From: Palsa-506 sp963709075
GTDB taxonomy: Bacteria > Actinomycetota > Actinomycetes > Streptosporangiales > Streptosporangiaceae
DNA: 64,000 bases
Reading direction: 5' to 3'
NCBI GenBank assembly: GCA_963709075.1
Contig: CAVPUY010000004.1
Location: forward strand, 85,332 to 149,331
This document shows, one piece after another, positions 38,841-47,305 of the stretch. Numbering within the stretch: the stretch's first letter is position 1; every line of letters begins with the position of its first letter. The position numbers and the translations under genes are program-made. Below the pieces are notes generated by a model that was not told where the DNA came from, did not search any database, and was given only the letters and a program-made list of their open reading frames with translations.

Positions 38841-38856
38841 TTCAACATACGTTGAA
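38841..38856. promoter_or_regulatory. Probable TetR operator
   Basis: TTCAACATACGTTGAA (6-bp perfect arms around ATAC) lies 67 nt upstream of the permease start, in an A+T-rich patch that stands out from its surroundings and is shared with the divergent MFS gene. Its likely ligand is the TetR protein encoded at the end of the operon; the divergent MFS gene may be in the same regulon. Confidence 0.65.
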
Positions 38857-39072
38857 TTCTACTGACGGTGAGTTCCGGCCGTCAATCCGGATGCGCATCC
38901 TCGCCGCGGGCCGCGTCGTCGTTGACATCCGCTAGTGCTCTGGGTACTAACTCTTGAAGAGCAGGCCGCTCGACCGGCACGTCGCAGCGCAGCGTGGTTG
39001 CCCTCGGCCTGACCGGGCAGGCCGGCCAGGAGACGCTGCAGAGCAGGGTGCCGCCGGAGCCGAAAGGACACC

Positions 39073-40323
39073 GTGGCGTCAGGAGGCGCAGGGCAGGCGG
39101 GCGGGCGCGCGACGTTCGGCGGCGTGTTCGCCATTGCCGAATTCCGCGCGTTGTGGCTGGCCCAGGTGCTCTCGGTGCTCGGGGATCAGCTGGCCAGGGT
39201 CGCGCTGACGCTGCTGGTCTACCAGCGAACTCATTCGGCCCTGCTGGCGGCGCTCACCTTCGCTGCGAGCGTCGTGCCCACCTTCGCCGGCGGGATCCTG
39301 CTGGCCGGGTTTGCCGACCGGCTGCCGCGGCGGCTCGTGATGATCACCTGCGACCTGGCCCGGGCGGCGCTCGTGGTGGTAATGGCGCTGCCCGGCGTGC
39401 CACTGGCAGTGCGGGTTATCTTGTTGTTCCTGGTCACCATGCTCGGGCCGCCGTTCACCTCGGCCAGGGCCGCGATGTACCCGGATATCCTGCCCGGTGA
39501 CCGATTCGTGCTCGGCACCGCGGTGACCCTGACCACGTTCCAGTTCGCCCAGGTGGCCGGCTTCGCGGCCGGCGGCGCGGTGGCTGGTTTCTTCGGTGTC
39601 CGCGCGTCGCTGCTCACCGACGCGGCGACATTCGTCCTGTCGGCGGCCATCACGCGGATCTGGGTGCGCGCCCGGGCGGCGGCGCGGCCGGCCGGAGAAG
39701 GGAACCCGGCCGCTGTCGCCCATTTCCTGGCGGCCGTTCGCCTGGTGTTCGCCGTGCCAGCGCTGCGCGTGCCGATGCTGCTCGGCTGGCTCGCCGCGTT
39801 CTACAACGCGCCGGAGGGTGTCGCGGTCCCGTTAGCCAGCGAGCTAGGCGCCGGGACTGCAGCCGTCGGCCTGATCCTCGCGTCCGAGGCCCTCGGCGCA
39901 TCGCTGGGCGCGGTCGGGTTCAGCCGCCTGGTCGGCCCGGCGGCCAGGATCCGGTGGATGCGTCCGCTGGCGTTTGCGTCCTGCGCCCTCCTGGTCCTGT
40001 TCGCGCTGCGGCCCGGGCTCCCGCTCGCGCTGTTGATCTTGTTCGGATCCGGCGTCTGCGACTGCTTCCAGGTCGCGGCCAGCGCGTCTTTCCTGCGCGC
40101 AGCGCCAGAGAGCCGGCGCAGCCAGGTATTCGGCCTCGCGCAGGCGGGAATGAGCCTCGGCCAGGGCACGGCGATGATCCTGGCCGGCGCGGTGGCGCAG
40201 CACCATTCCGCGAGCGCGGCCGTAGCTATCAGCGGCGCGCTCGGGGCGATCGCCGCCATCGCGATCTCGGCCAGCCGGGCATCCTGGCAGGCGCCCGAAT
40301 CCTTAGGCCAGCCATCCGCCTAG
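39073..40323 (+). CDS. MFS efflux transporter
   Basis: 416 aa from GTG 39073 with AAAGGA upstream. About 12 hydrophobic helices, with the MFS loop 2-3 motif in LAGFADRLPRRLVMITCDLA and the first-helix pattern FRALWLAQVLSVLGDQLARV typical of the enterobactin-exporter/EntS-like MFS group. Substrate unknown. Divergent from the ABC exporter operon across the TetR operator. The frame ends at TAG 40321, just before the tandem array. Confidence 0.92.
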   Translation: MASGGAGQAGGRATFGGVFAIAEFRALWLAQVLSVLGDQLARVALTLLVYQRTHSALLAALTFAASVVPTFAGGILLAGFADRLPRRLVMITCDLARAALVVVMALPGVPLAVRVILLFLVTMLGPPFTSARAAMYPDILPGDRFVLGTAVTLTTFQFAQVAGFAAGGAVAGFFGVRASLLTDAATFVLSAAITRIWVRARAAARPAGEGNPAAVAHFLAAVRLVFAVPALRVPMLLGWLAAFYNAPEGVAVPLASELGAGTAAVGLILASEALGASLGAVGFSRLVGPAARIRWMRPLAFASCALLVLFALRPGLPLALLILFGSGVCDCFQVAASASFLRAAPESRRSQVFGLAQAGMSLGQGTAMILAGAVAQHHSASAAVAISGALGAIAAIAISASRASWQAPESLGQPSA

Positions 40324-40377
40324 GTGGCCAGCCGATCAGCCCAGCTGGTCCATGGGCTGACCCATCCGTCTCCAGAG

Positions 40378-40945
40378 TCAGCCGCCCCATCCGCCAGTCC
40401 TCATCACGCACCTCCCGTCCGCTCCTGGAACCCGCCCGCTGCGCAGGCCGGCGCTCAGCCGCCCCATCCGCCAGTCCTCATCACGCACCTCCCGTCCGCT
40501 CCTGGAACCCGCCCGCTGCGCAGGCCGGCGCTCAGCCGCCCCATCCGCCAGTCCTCATCACGCACCTCCCGTCCGCTCCTGGAACCCGCCCGCTGCGCAG
40601 GCCGCGCTCAGCCGCCCCATCCGCCAGTCCTCATCACGCACCTCCCGTCCGCTCCTGGAACCCGCCCGCTGCGCACGCCGGCGCTCAGCCGCCCCATCCG
40701 CCAGTCCTCATCACGCACCTCCCGTCCGCTCCTGGAACCCGCCCGCTGCGCTCAGCCGCCCCATCCGCCAGTCCTCATCACGCACCTCCCGTCCGCTCCT
40801 GGTCCCCGCATCACGCGCGCTCAGCCGCCCCATCCGCCAGTCCTCATCACGCACCTCCCGTCCCGCTGCCGCCACGCGCCGCGCGCTCAGCCGCCCCATC
40901 CGCCAGTCCTCATCACGCACCTCCCGTCCGCTGTTCCGCGGTTTT
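40378..40945. repeat. Eight-copy tandem array, each unit with a ribosome site and an 8-codon frame on the minus strand
   Basis: A 43-nt core is repeated at 40378, 40455, 40532, 40608, 40685, 40752, 40821 and 40887; periods are 77, 77, 76, 77, 67, 69 and 66, because only the linker varies. On the minus strand every core reads GGGAGG, six bases, then ATGAGGACTGGCGGATGG plus GGCGGCTGA: a good Shine-Dalgarno site and the frame M-R-T-G-G-W-G-G-stop. No long frame can run through, since the periods are not multiples of three. No unique spacers, no cas genes. Function unknown. Confidence 0.85.
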
Positions 40946-40999
40946 TGCCTGGCCCAGGAAGCTATCTGCAACGTGCTAATCACATTTTCCTCTCTGCAA

Positions 41000-41023
41000 C
41001 AAGCCTTGATGGGCGAAGGCTTG
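41000..41023. promoter_or_regulatory. Hairpin in the leader region of the GGDEF gene
   Basis: CAAGCCTT, GATGGGCG, AAGGCTTG: 8-bp perfect arms. It lies in a clearly A+T-richer stretch (40960-41190) between the array and the diguanylate cyclase gene, where the promoter should be; TTGACC at about 41119 is a possible -35 box. It does not match the c-di-GMP riboswitch consensus as I know it. Confidence 0.35.
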
Positions 41024-41209
41024 ATCTCACGCCTCTCAATACAGACTGTAACGAATGATTACTGAGAGACATGTAAACTTATTTCTTGCCATGTCATGCA
41101 CAGCGAGTGATGGGTTCTTGACCAGGAGCGCACGAGTTCTGCGACAATAGGCTTTACTACTGCTAAGCCCCGCTATCGAGGGCTTCGCCGGTTTGCGATG
41201 GAGGAGCGC

Positions 41210-42517
41210 ATGACCCTGGCCCGGCGCGTGGGTGCGGACAGTGCTGTCTCGGCTATCCGCGCGTGGCCTGTCTGGGGGCTCCGCCGCCGCCTCGCCATCT
41301 TCGTCGTCCTGGTCACCGCAGTGGATGCGCTCGCTATTCTCGCTACCGCCCGGACAGCGGCCTCGGTACATCCGGACCAGCTCCTGATCTTCGCTGCCCT
41401 CATCGCCTGCAGCGCCCTGACAGTGGAGATGACACGGCGGGCGGGGGAGAATGCCGGGCTGATCAAGGACATCTTCGCGGTCTGGGAACTGCCGATAGCG
41501 ATCCTGCTGCCACCCTTCTACGCGCTGGCGGCGCCCATCCTGCGGATAGCGCTGACTCAGCAGCGTGTGGTCAAGATACCGCCGTACCGGAGGGTGTTCA
41601 CGGCAGCCGCGCTTGGGCTGTCCTATGGCTGCGTTTCGCTCACCTTCCACGCCGCGAACCGGCTCTACCCGCTTCATGAGGATGGCCACGGCTCCCCCGC
41701 GCTGGCGTGGATCCTGACGGTGACAGCCTGCGCGATTGTGCAGTGGACGGTGAATCATGGCCTGGTACTGCTGGCCATCAGGGGCCAGGATCCGACCGCC
41801 GATGTGCGCAAGATGCTGCTCGGCCGTGAGCAGGTCAAGAACGACGTGACCGAGCTGTGCGTCGCAGTCCTGGTGACGCTTTGCATCGCGACCAATCCCT
41901 TCAGCATCGTCTTCGCCGCTCCCTTCGTCACCCTCCTGCAGCGCTCGTCACGGCATGCCCAGCTGGTCAACGACTCACGGCTCGATTCAAAGACAAAGCT
42001 GCTCAACGCCGCTACCTGGGAACGCGAGGCAGGCGCTGAAGTCAGCCGGGCTACGAGAACCGGCAGCCCGCTAGCCGTAGGGCTGATCGACATCGACAAC
42101 TTCAAGGCGGTCAACGACACGTACGGGCACCTGTCAGGCGACAGGGCGCTCAAGGCGATAGCGCGGTCTATCACCAACTTCGTGCGTGAGTACGACCTCG
42201 TCGGCCGCTTTGGCGGCGAGGAGTTCGCCCTGGTGCTGCCGCACACCGACGAGCAGGACGCCCGCCGTGTCGCCGAGCGCATGCGCGCGCATATCGCCGG
42301 CATGCCGATCGAGGTGAGCGGCAAAACAGGCCCTGAGATCATCCGAGTCACAGTCTCCATCGGGGTCGCCGCCCTGAGCACCTCCGGGAGCCAGCTCACC
42401 GAGCTGCTGGCAACGGCCGATGCCGCCCTGTACCACGCCAAGCACGCTGGCCGCAATCAGGTGTGGGTGACTACCGATACAGCGTCCTACAGCTCCTGGG
42501 TAGATTCTGATGGCTAA
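41210..42517 (+). CDS. Membrane-anchored diguanylate cyclase (GGDEF)
   Basis: 435 aa. ATG 41210 is preferred to the ATG at 41198 because GGAGG lies five bases before it. The N-terminal half has about six membrane helices (for example LAIFVVLVTAVDALAILATA). The GGDEF domain starts about residue 265 with SKTKLLNAATWEREA and has LIDIDNFKAVNDTYGHLSGD, the active site RFGGEEFALVLP and an inhibitory RxxD site (REYD) five residues before it. It should make c-di-GMP and be product-inhibited. No EAL domain. The sensor part is unfamiliar. Confidence 0.92.
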   Translation: MTLARRVGADSAVSAIRAWPVWGLRRRLAIFVVLVTAVDALAILATARTAASVHPDQLLIFAALIACSALTVEMTRRAGENAGLIKDIFAVWELPIAILLPPFYALAAPILRIALTQQRVVKIPPYRRVFTAAALGLSYGCVSLTFHAANRLYPLHEDGHGSPALAWILTVTACAIVQWTVNHGLVLLAIRGQDPTADVRKMLLGREQVKNDVTELCVAVLVTLCIATNPFSIVFAAPFVTLLQRSSRHAQLVNDSRLDSKTKLLNAATWEREAGAEVSRATRTGSPLAVGLIDIDNFKAVNDTYGHLSGDRALKAIARSITNFVREYDLVGRFGGEEFALVLPHTDEQDARRVAERMRAHIAGMPIEVSGKTGPEIIRVTVSIGVAALSTSGSQLTELLATADAALYHAKHAGRNQVWVTTDTASYSSWVDSDG

Positions 42518-42699
42518 GGCGCCATTGCCCGGTTAGTCCGGCTGTCGGGGGGCATATACAGCCGCTGTGAGCAAGCCTAGCCTTGGCCGCCGCGCTTGAC
42601 TGGTGAGTCGATCAGCGACGTCGAGGGAAACGCCGCCGAGGGTCTGGCGCGCAGTCGGCGCTGGCTCGCCCGGTTGGCTGGCTCTGGTCAGATAGGCAG

Positions 42700-43917
42700 A
42701 TGACCCAGACACGGCATCGTGGCCGGTGGACCCTCGAGGATCGCTTCAGCTGCGCCTGGCACTACCTGCCGGTCGAGGTGCCGCCAGGCGCCTCCGGGCT
42801 CCGCGTCGAGCTGGAATACGAGCGGCCCGGCGCCGTCCTTGATCTCGGCTGCATGGGACCTGGCGGGTTCCGCGGCTGGTCGGGAGGGGCCAGGCGGTCA
42901 TTCGTCATCACCGCGGACGCGGCAACCCCCGGATACCTTCCTGGCGAGCTCGAGGCAGGAACCTGGCAGGTGATCGTGGGATTGCACCGGATCTCGCCAG
43001 ACGGAACCGGCTATCAGGTGACGGCCGACGTCGCCTCCTCCGCTAATGCCCTGCGGCCCGAGCCCGTGCCGGGTACCGCGCCGCTGGCGCGGCGGCCGCC
43101 GCGCCGCGTGCTGCCCGCCAGTCCCGGGCGACGCTGGCTCGCCGGCGATCTGCATCTGCATACCGTGCACTCGGACGGCGCGCTGCCCGTCGCCGGGGTG
43201 GCCAGGCTCGCTGCCGAGCGCGGGCTCGATTTCGCCGCGATCACCGATCACAACACCACCAGCCACCATGCGGAGCTGCCCGATGCCGCCAAGCGGTATG
43301 GCATCACGCTGCTGGCCGGCCAGGAAGTGACAACCGAGGCAGGTCACGCCGGCGTGCTCGGCGATATCGGCTGGATCGACTTCCGCGCGACTGCCGACGA
43401 GTGGCTGACCGCGACGGAGCAGCGTGGCGGGCTGATGTCCGTTAATCACCCGATCGGCGGGCAGGTGAGCTGGACCATCCCGATGCGGCGCCGGCCACCG
43501 CTCGTGGAGGTCTGGCACTGGAGCTGGGCACTTGACCTGCGCTGGACCATGCCGCTCGGCTGGTGGCTGGCCTGGGATCCGGCCGCGATCCCGGTCGGCG
43601 GGAGTGACTGGCACCGGCCGGGCGCCGATGCCCTGCCGGGATCGCCGACTACCTGGGTGGAGAGTGCGGGTGACGGCCCCGAAGATGTACTTGACGGCCT
43701 CCGGGCCGGCCGCACGGCGATCTCCGCGAGCCTGCAGGGGCCGGTGCTGCTACGGCGAGAAGGAGAGCTGATCGCGGTCGGCGCGGACGGCCTGGTCCTG
43801 GCCGGGCCGGACGGCCCGGTGGCCCGCGCCCGGGGCGAACTGGCGGCGTTCCCCGGCGCCCAGGGACATCACCGGCTGCTCGACGCCAAGGGCGCCACCC
43901 TCGCGCTCACCCGTTAG
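42700..43917 (+). CDS. CehA/McbA-like PHP-domain metallohydrolase
   Basis: 405 aa from ATG 42700. An N-terminal beta-rich region of about 140 residues precedes a PHP domain with metal motifs LAGDLHLHTVHSDGA, FAAITDHNTTSHHAE, LLAGQEVTTEAGHAG, MSVNHPIGG and VGGSDWHRPGAD. Such proteins are metal-dependent phosphoesterases or hydrolases; CehA and McbA hydrolyse carbaryl, but here the substrate is not known. No clear signal peptide. Ends 109 nt before the convergent Ddn-like gene. Confidence 0.87.
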   Translation: MTQTRHRGRWTLEDRFSCAWHYLPVEVPPGASGLRVELEYERPGAVLDLGCMGPGGFRGWSGGARRSFVITADAATPGYLPGELEAGTWQVIVGLHRISPDGTGYQVTADVASSANALRPEPVPGTAPLARRPPRRVLPASPGRRWLAGDLHLHTVHSDGALPVAGVARLAAERGLDFAAITDHNTTSHHAELPDAAKRYGITLLAGQEVTTEAGHAGVLGDIGWIDFRATADEWLTATEQRGGLMSVNHPIGGQVSWTIPMRRRPPLVEVWHWSWALDLRWTMPLGWWLAWDPAAIPVGGSDWHRPGADALPGSPTTWVESAGDGPEDVLDGLRAGRTAISASLQGPVLLRREGELIAVGADGLVLAGPDGPVARARGELAAFPGAQGHHRLLDAKGATLALTR

Positions 43918-43968
43918 CTCAACCCGGGTCGTGCGTGCCGCGGCAGCCCGTTCGAGCTGGCGCTGAGC

Positions 43969-44004
43969 GGGTTCTGTGCCGTTGAACGCCGTATTCAACG
44001 GGTT
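43969..44004. terminator. Convergent-gene hairpin, partial copy of the GGGTT repeat
   Basis: Contains CCGTTGAA, CGCCGTA, TTCAACGG (8-bp perfect stem at 43979-44001). The outline GGGTTCTG...GGGTT, 36 nt long, has the same length and ends as the right part of the 19136-19195 element, with a diverged inside. Its place between two gene 3' ends suggests a bidirectional terminator. Confidence 0.6.
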
Positions 44005-44025
44005 CGATGGGACGCCGCGGGCGAG

Positions 44026-44484
44026 TTACTGCACGGTGATGCGGAACACCGGGTATCCGGGGGCAATGGCCAGTAGCTGCTCGTCGGACGCGTCCGGGCC
44101 GACTCCGTCGAAGAACACGCCGACCTCGAACTTCCACCGCCGCAGGTAGGCGCGCAGCACCTCAGGCTTCTGCTCATCGGCAAGCTCGGTGGCGGTGAAC
44201 CGCTCAACCCTGCGGCCGACGCGAAGCTCGCCGCCCTTGGCGACTCGCATGTTCCGTACCCACTGGGTGTGGCCGCGCGGCGCGACCAGGTAGCGGTGGC
44301 CATCGTGCAGCAGCGGGTTCACCGGGGTGGTCCGCCACTCGCCGCTCTTGCGGCCGCGCACGTACAGGACGCGGCTGCCCCAGATGCTGATCCCGTGCCG
44401 GGTCAGGCTCTGCACGCTGTTGTTGAAGAGGCGGGTCATCGCGCCCTTTGGCTGGATGTTGCGGGGGGCAGAATCTGCGGTCAT
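44026..44484 (-). CDS. Ddn-type deazaflavin (F420)-dependent reductase family protein
   Basis: 152 aa from ATG 44484. NSVQSLTRHGISIWGSRVLY, VRGRKSGEWRTTPVNPLLHD and RYLVAPRGHTQWVRNMRVAK match the split-beta-barrel Ddn/nitroreductase-like family, in which the RKSG..R.TP and W.RN patterns bind F420. Likely role: reduction of quinones or xenobiotics with F420H2. Divergently transcribed from a TetR gene with operators in between, so it is the probable regulated target. Confidence 0.88.
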   Translation of the reverse strand: MTADSAPRNIQPKGAMTRLFNNSVQSLTRHGISIWGSRVLYVRGRKSGEWRTTPVNPLLHDGHRYLVAPRGHTQWVRNMRVAKGGELRVGRRVERFTATELADEQKPEVLRAYLRRWKFEVGVFFDGVGPDASDEQLLAIAPGYPVFRITVQ

Positions 44485-44550
44485 CGGATGCTCCTATCCG
44501 TGTTCAGGGCCCGTCACGCCAGGGTCATTAGCGCTCCCGGAGCCAATTCC

Positions 44551-44619
44551 GAGAGCAGTGCTCTCCACTAGAATCAGTGTCCCCAAGCTGGCCCAACTTG
44601 TCAAGAGCAGTGATCTCTT
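44551..44619. promoter_or_regulatory. Tandem TetR-type operators between ddn-like and tetR genes
   Basis: GAGAGCAGTGCTCTC at 44551-44565 is a perfect 15-bp palindrome; AAGAGCAGTGATCTCTT at 44603-44619 is a related, less perfect copy, and a further half-site GGTGATCTCTT follows at about 44629-44639. They fill the promoter region shared by the divergent genes, so the TetR protein probably controls both. Confidence 0.7.
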
Positions 44620-44656
44620 TATTGATCGGTGATCTCTTCTGTGCCAGACTGCCGGC

Positions 44657-45364
44657 ATGAACGTCGGCCGCACCGTGCGCGAACGGGCCCGAGCGGAGCT
44701 GACCCGCGAGATCAAGGAAGAAGCGCGGCGGCAGCTCGCCGCCGAAGGCGCGCAGCGACTGTCCCTGCGTGCCGTGGCCCGCGAGCTCGGCATGGTCTCC
44801 TCCGCCCTCTACCGCTATTTCCCCAGCCGGGATGCCCTGCTCACCGCGCTCATCATCGATGCCTACGATGCGCTCGGGGCCAGCGCCGAGGCGGCCGCCG
44901 CGCCCGCGCCGGGCGGCCATGTCCGTGATCGCTGGCGCGCGGCCTGCCAGGCGGTGCGCGCCTGGTCGGCCGCGCACCCGCACGAGTACGCGCTGATCTA
45001 CGGCTCGCCGGTGCCCGGCTACCAGGCGCCGCAGGAAACCGTCGGCCCAGCGGGCCGGGTGGCCGTCGTCATCGGCCAGCTGATCCGGGATGCGTGGGCC
45101 GACGGATCGCCGGCCATGACCGCGGCCAGCGTGTCACCGGCCGTCCTGTCGCCGGCACTGGCCGGGCAAGCGGAGCGGGTCGCTGCCGCCATCGCGCCAG
45201 GCGTTCCCGGGATCGTTATCGCCCGCAGCCTGATCGCGTGGACCCAGCTGTTCGGCATGATCAGCTTCGAGCTCTTCGGCCAGCTGGTCGGGAGCGCCGA
45301 CCCGAGCGACGAATTCTTCGCCTTCGCCGTCGAGCAGATGGCCGACTTCATCGGGCTGCCCTGA
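44657..45364 (+). CDS. TetR-family regulator
   Basis: 235 aa from ATG 44657. HTH: LTREIKEEARRQLAAEGAQR, LSLRAVARELGMVSSALYRY, FPSRDALLTALIIDAYDALG. The C-terminal TetR_C-like domain has WRAACQAVRAWSAAHPHEYA and LIYGSPVPGYQAPQETVGPA, a signature of a group frequent in actinobacteria (WHG-domain-like). It probably represses its own gene and the divergent F420-dependent reductase gene. Confidence 0.92.
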   Translation: MNVGRTVRERARAELTREIKEEARRQLAAEGAQRLSLRAVARELGMVSSALYRYFPSRDALLTALIIDAYDALGASAEAAAAPAPGGHVRDRWRAACQAVRAWSAAHPHEYALIYGSPVPGYQAPQETVGPAGRVAVVIGQLIRDAWADGSPAMTAASVSPAVLSPALAGQAERVAAAIAPGVPGIVIARSLIAWTQLFGMISFELFGQLVGSADPSDEFFAFAVEQMADFIGLP

Positions 45365-45472
45365 GCTTCCGGCGAACCCGCACGGCGGCAGCAGTCACTG
45401 GCTCCTGACCACCGGCGCCAAGACCGAAGATGCCCGCACGGCGGATGCGCTGGCCGCGTTCGCCGTGGCTGG

Positions 45473-46211
45473 CTAGTGCCGCGGCAGGTGCGCCACGCGC
45501 GCTCGCAGGATCGCCCGGGCCGAGGCGACATTGGCCGCTTCTTCCGGCTGCCGCGGGCATTCACCCGCGATGACGGCCCGCTCTAGCCTGGCCCGAGCGG
45601 CGCCCGGGCTGATCATCTCGAAGGCCATCTTCGGATCCAGCTGTGACATCGCCCTGGCCCGGGCGAGCACGTTCTCCGCCTCGCCTACCCAGACGTCCTT
45701 GACCCGTCCGCCGCGGCGGTGGTCGACGAGCACCGAGACGACGTGACTCACGTGCCCGTAGGCAAAGCTCGTGGTCACGGCTTCCTGCGCACCGCGCTGG
45801 TCACGGTAGTACCAGCACTCGCCGACAGCCGGGATGCCTACCTCAGCCGCCCAGGCCAGGCCCGGCGACCCCGTTGCCGGCCAGCCGGCTGGCCGCGGCC
45901 GCGGCCGCGGCGCGTAGTCCGGGTGAGCCCACCGCGCCGAGCGCGCGCAGCAGCGCCAGCGCGGCTGGGGTGCCTGCGGCCTCGGCGGCAGGCACCAGTT
46001 CCGCTGCCGCGCCGCTGCCGCCGAGCGCGGCCAGGATGTCCGAACCCCACAGCTCGGCATGCAGCGGGCTGGCGATGTCAGCCAGGACGACGCGCGCCTC
46101 CATCAGGACGGCGGCGAAGGCATCCGCCGGCGCGCAGGCGCCGAAGACGGCCTCGGCATCTAGATCGATGGCGAACGGCCCCGGTGGCTCGCCAGGCGAC
46201 TGCTGGATCAT
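45473..46211 (-). CDS. Hypothetical protein, one apparent frameshift
   Basis: Not recognised. From ATG 46211 it reads MIQQSPGEPPGPFAIDLDAE, then an Ala-rich region (AALALLRALGAVGSPGLRAA) and, after a one-base excess near 45862, EVGIPAVGECWYYRDQRGAQ, FAYGHVSHVVSVLVDHRRGG and VKDVWVGEAENVLARARAM. The C-terminal half looks like a compact alpha/beta domain. The length (739 nt) agrees with one extra base. Similar proteins seem widespread in actinobacteria, with no known role. Confidence 0.6.
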
Positions 46212-46261
46212 GCGGGCATCCTGCCACGGCTGGCCGGCGCATCAGCCGGGATCGCCGGATC

Positions 46262-46321
46262 ACGCGAATCCCGGGGTACGCGGATCCCGGGGTACGCGGA
46301 TCCCGGGTACGCGGATCCCGG
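46262..46321. repeat. Short ACGCGGATCCCGGGGT tandem repeat
   Basis: Four imperfect 15/16-nt units between the NudC stop and the hypothetical gene. Nothing else is seen in that 119-nt gap. Confidence 0.8.
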
Positions 46322-46330
46322 CTGTCGTGA

Positions 46331-47305
46331 CTACCAGGAGCCGGGAAGCTTTTCCCCGTACCAGGACTCGATGATCCGGTGAGCGATCGATACCGGCGGT
46401 GGCAGCAGCAGCTCACCAGCAGCGACACTATCCTGCAGTTCCGCCCGGGAGAACCAGCGGGCTTCGGCGATCTCGTCGGCATCTACCTGGATGTCCTGGC
46501 TGCCGGCGGCCAGCGCGCGGAAGCCGAGCATCAGGCTGTGCGGCATCGGCCATGGCTGGCTGCCGAGGTAGCGGACCTGGCTGACGCTGATGCCGGTCTC
46601 CTCGAGAACTTCGCGCGCGACTGCCTGCTCGACCGATTCCCCCGGTTCCACGAAGCCGGCCAGGATCGAAACCCGGCGCCGGGGCCAGCGCGAGTTCCGC
46701 GCCAGCAGGCAGCGGCCGGCCGGATCCGTCACCAGCATGATCACTGCGGGGTCGAGCCGGGGGAAGTGCTCGCTGCCGTCAACCGGGCAGTGCCTCGAAT
46801 GCCCCGAATTGCCGGGTTCGGTCACGCTACCGCACCGCGAGCAGTGCGTGCTGACCGCGTGCCAGTTGGCCAGCGCGACGGCGTGCGTCATCAGCCCGGC
46901 ATCCCGGTCACCGAGTAGCTGGCCGACCTCCCGCAGGCTGGCCGGACGGACGTCCTGGCCGGGATCCGGCAGCGGGCCGGGCAGGCCGAAGTAAGCCGTG
47001 CCAGAAGCGTCTACGCCGAGCAGGCACCTGATCCCCGGCGGCGCTTGGGGCGGTCGGATGAAGACGAGCTCGGCGCCATCGGCAGTGAACCTCGCCAGCG
47101 CCTGGCCGTCTTCGATGACCAGGACGCGGGTGCCAGGCTCTGCCCAGGCCGCTGCCAGCCAGGCGGTATCCGCCCGGCGGCCGGCCGCCCTGTCCACGGC
47201 ACTGCGGGCCAGCGTGAGCTTCCCGAGAACTCCCGGCCCGGTCAGCGTCGCTTCGTCCGGATCGGCGTGATAATCGTCGGCGAACGCGCCCGGGGCGGCG
47301 CTCAC
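46331..47305 (-). CDS. nudC: NudC, NAD(H) pyrophosphatase / RNA deNADding Nudix enzyme
   Basis: 324 aa from GTG 47305, which overlaps the M20 peptidase stop (GTGA). N-terminal domain, zinc ribbon (STHCSRCGSVTEPG with RHCPVDG), Nudix box GFVEPGESVEQAVAREVLEE followed by TGI, and the NudC-specific SQPWPMPHS motif. It hydrolyses NADH to NMNH and AMP and can remove NAD caps from RNA. The second zinc cysteine pair is incomplete (CPVDG instead of CxxC). Confidence 0.93.
   Translation of the reverse strand: MSAAPGAFADDYHADPDEATLTGPGVLGKLTLARSAVDRAAGRRADTAWLAAAWAEPGTRVLVIEDGQALARFTADGAELVFIRPPQAPPGIRCLLGVDASGTAYFGLPGPLPDPGQDVRPASLREVGQLLGDRDAGLMTHAVALANWHAVSTHCSRCGSVTEPGNSGHSRHCPVDGSEHFPRLDPAVIMLVTDPAGRCLLARNSRWPRRRVSILAGFVEPGESVEQAVAREVLEETGISVSQVRYLGSQPWPMPHSLMLGFRALAAGSQDIQVDADEIAEARWFSRAELQDSVAAGELLLPPPVSIAHRIIESWYGEKLPGSW

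Noticed and set aside
40378..40945. CRISPR array
   Set aside because: The repeats are adjacent with repeated, not unique, linkers, no cas genes lie near, and the linker sequence itself is shared between units.
40711..40983. Leftward 90-codon frame REVRDEDWRMGRLSA repeats
   Set aside because: It exists only where the period happens to keep frame (69 and 66 nt); in other units the frame breaks.
40324..41058. Rightward 244-codon reading frame through the array
   Set aside because: It consists almost entirely of the tandem repeats in shifting frames, and its codon pattern is unlike neighbouring genes.
40950..41190. Cyclic-di-GMP riboswitch upstream of the diguanylate cyclase
   Set aside because: The A+T-rich leader has a hairpin but lacks the conserved GEMM core and tetraloop-receptor elements that I know.
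45365..45472. Short rightward frame ending KTEDARTADALAAFAVAG
   Set aside because: Too short and without start or neighbours; may be a remnant but I cannot support it.
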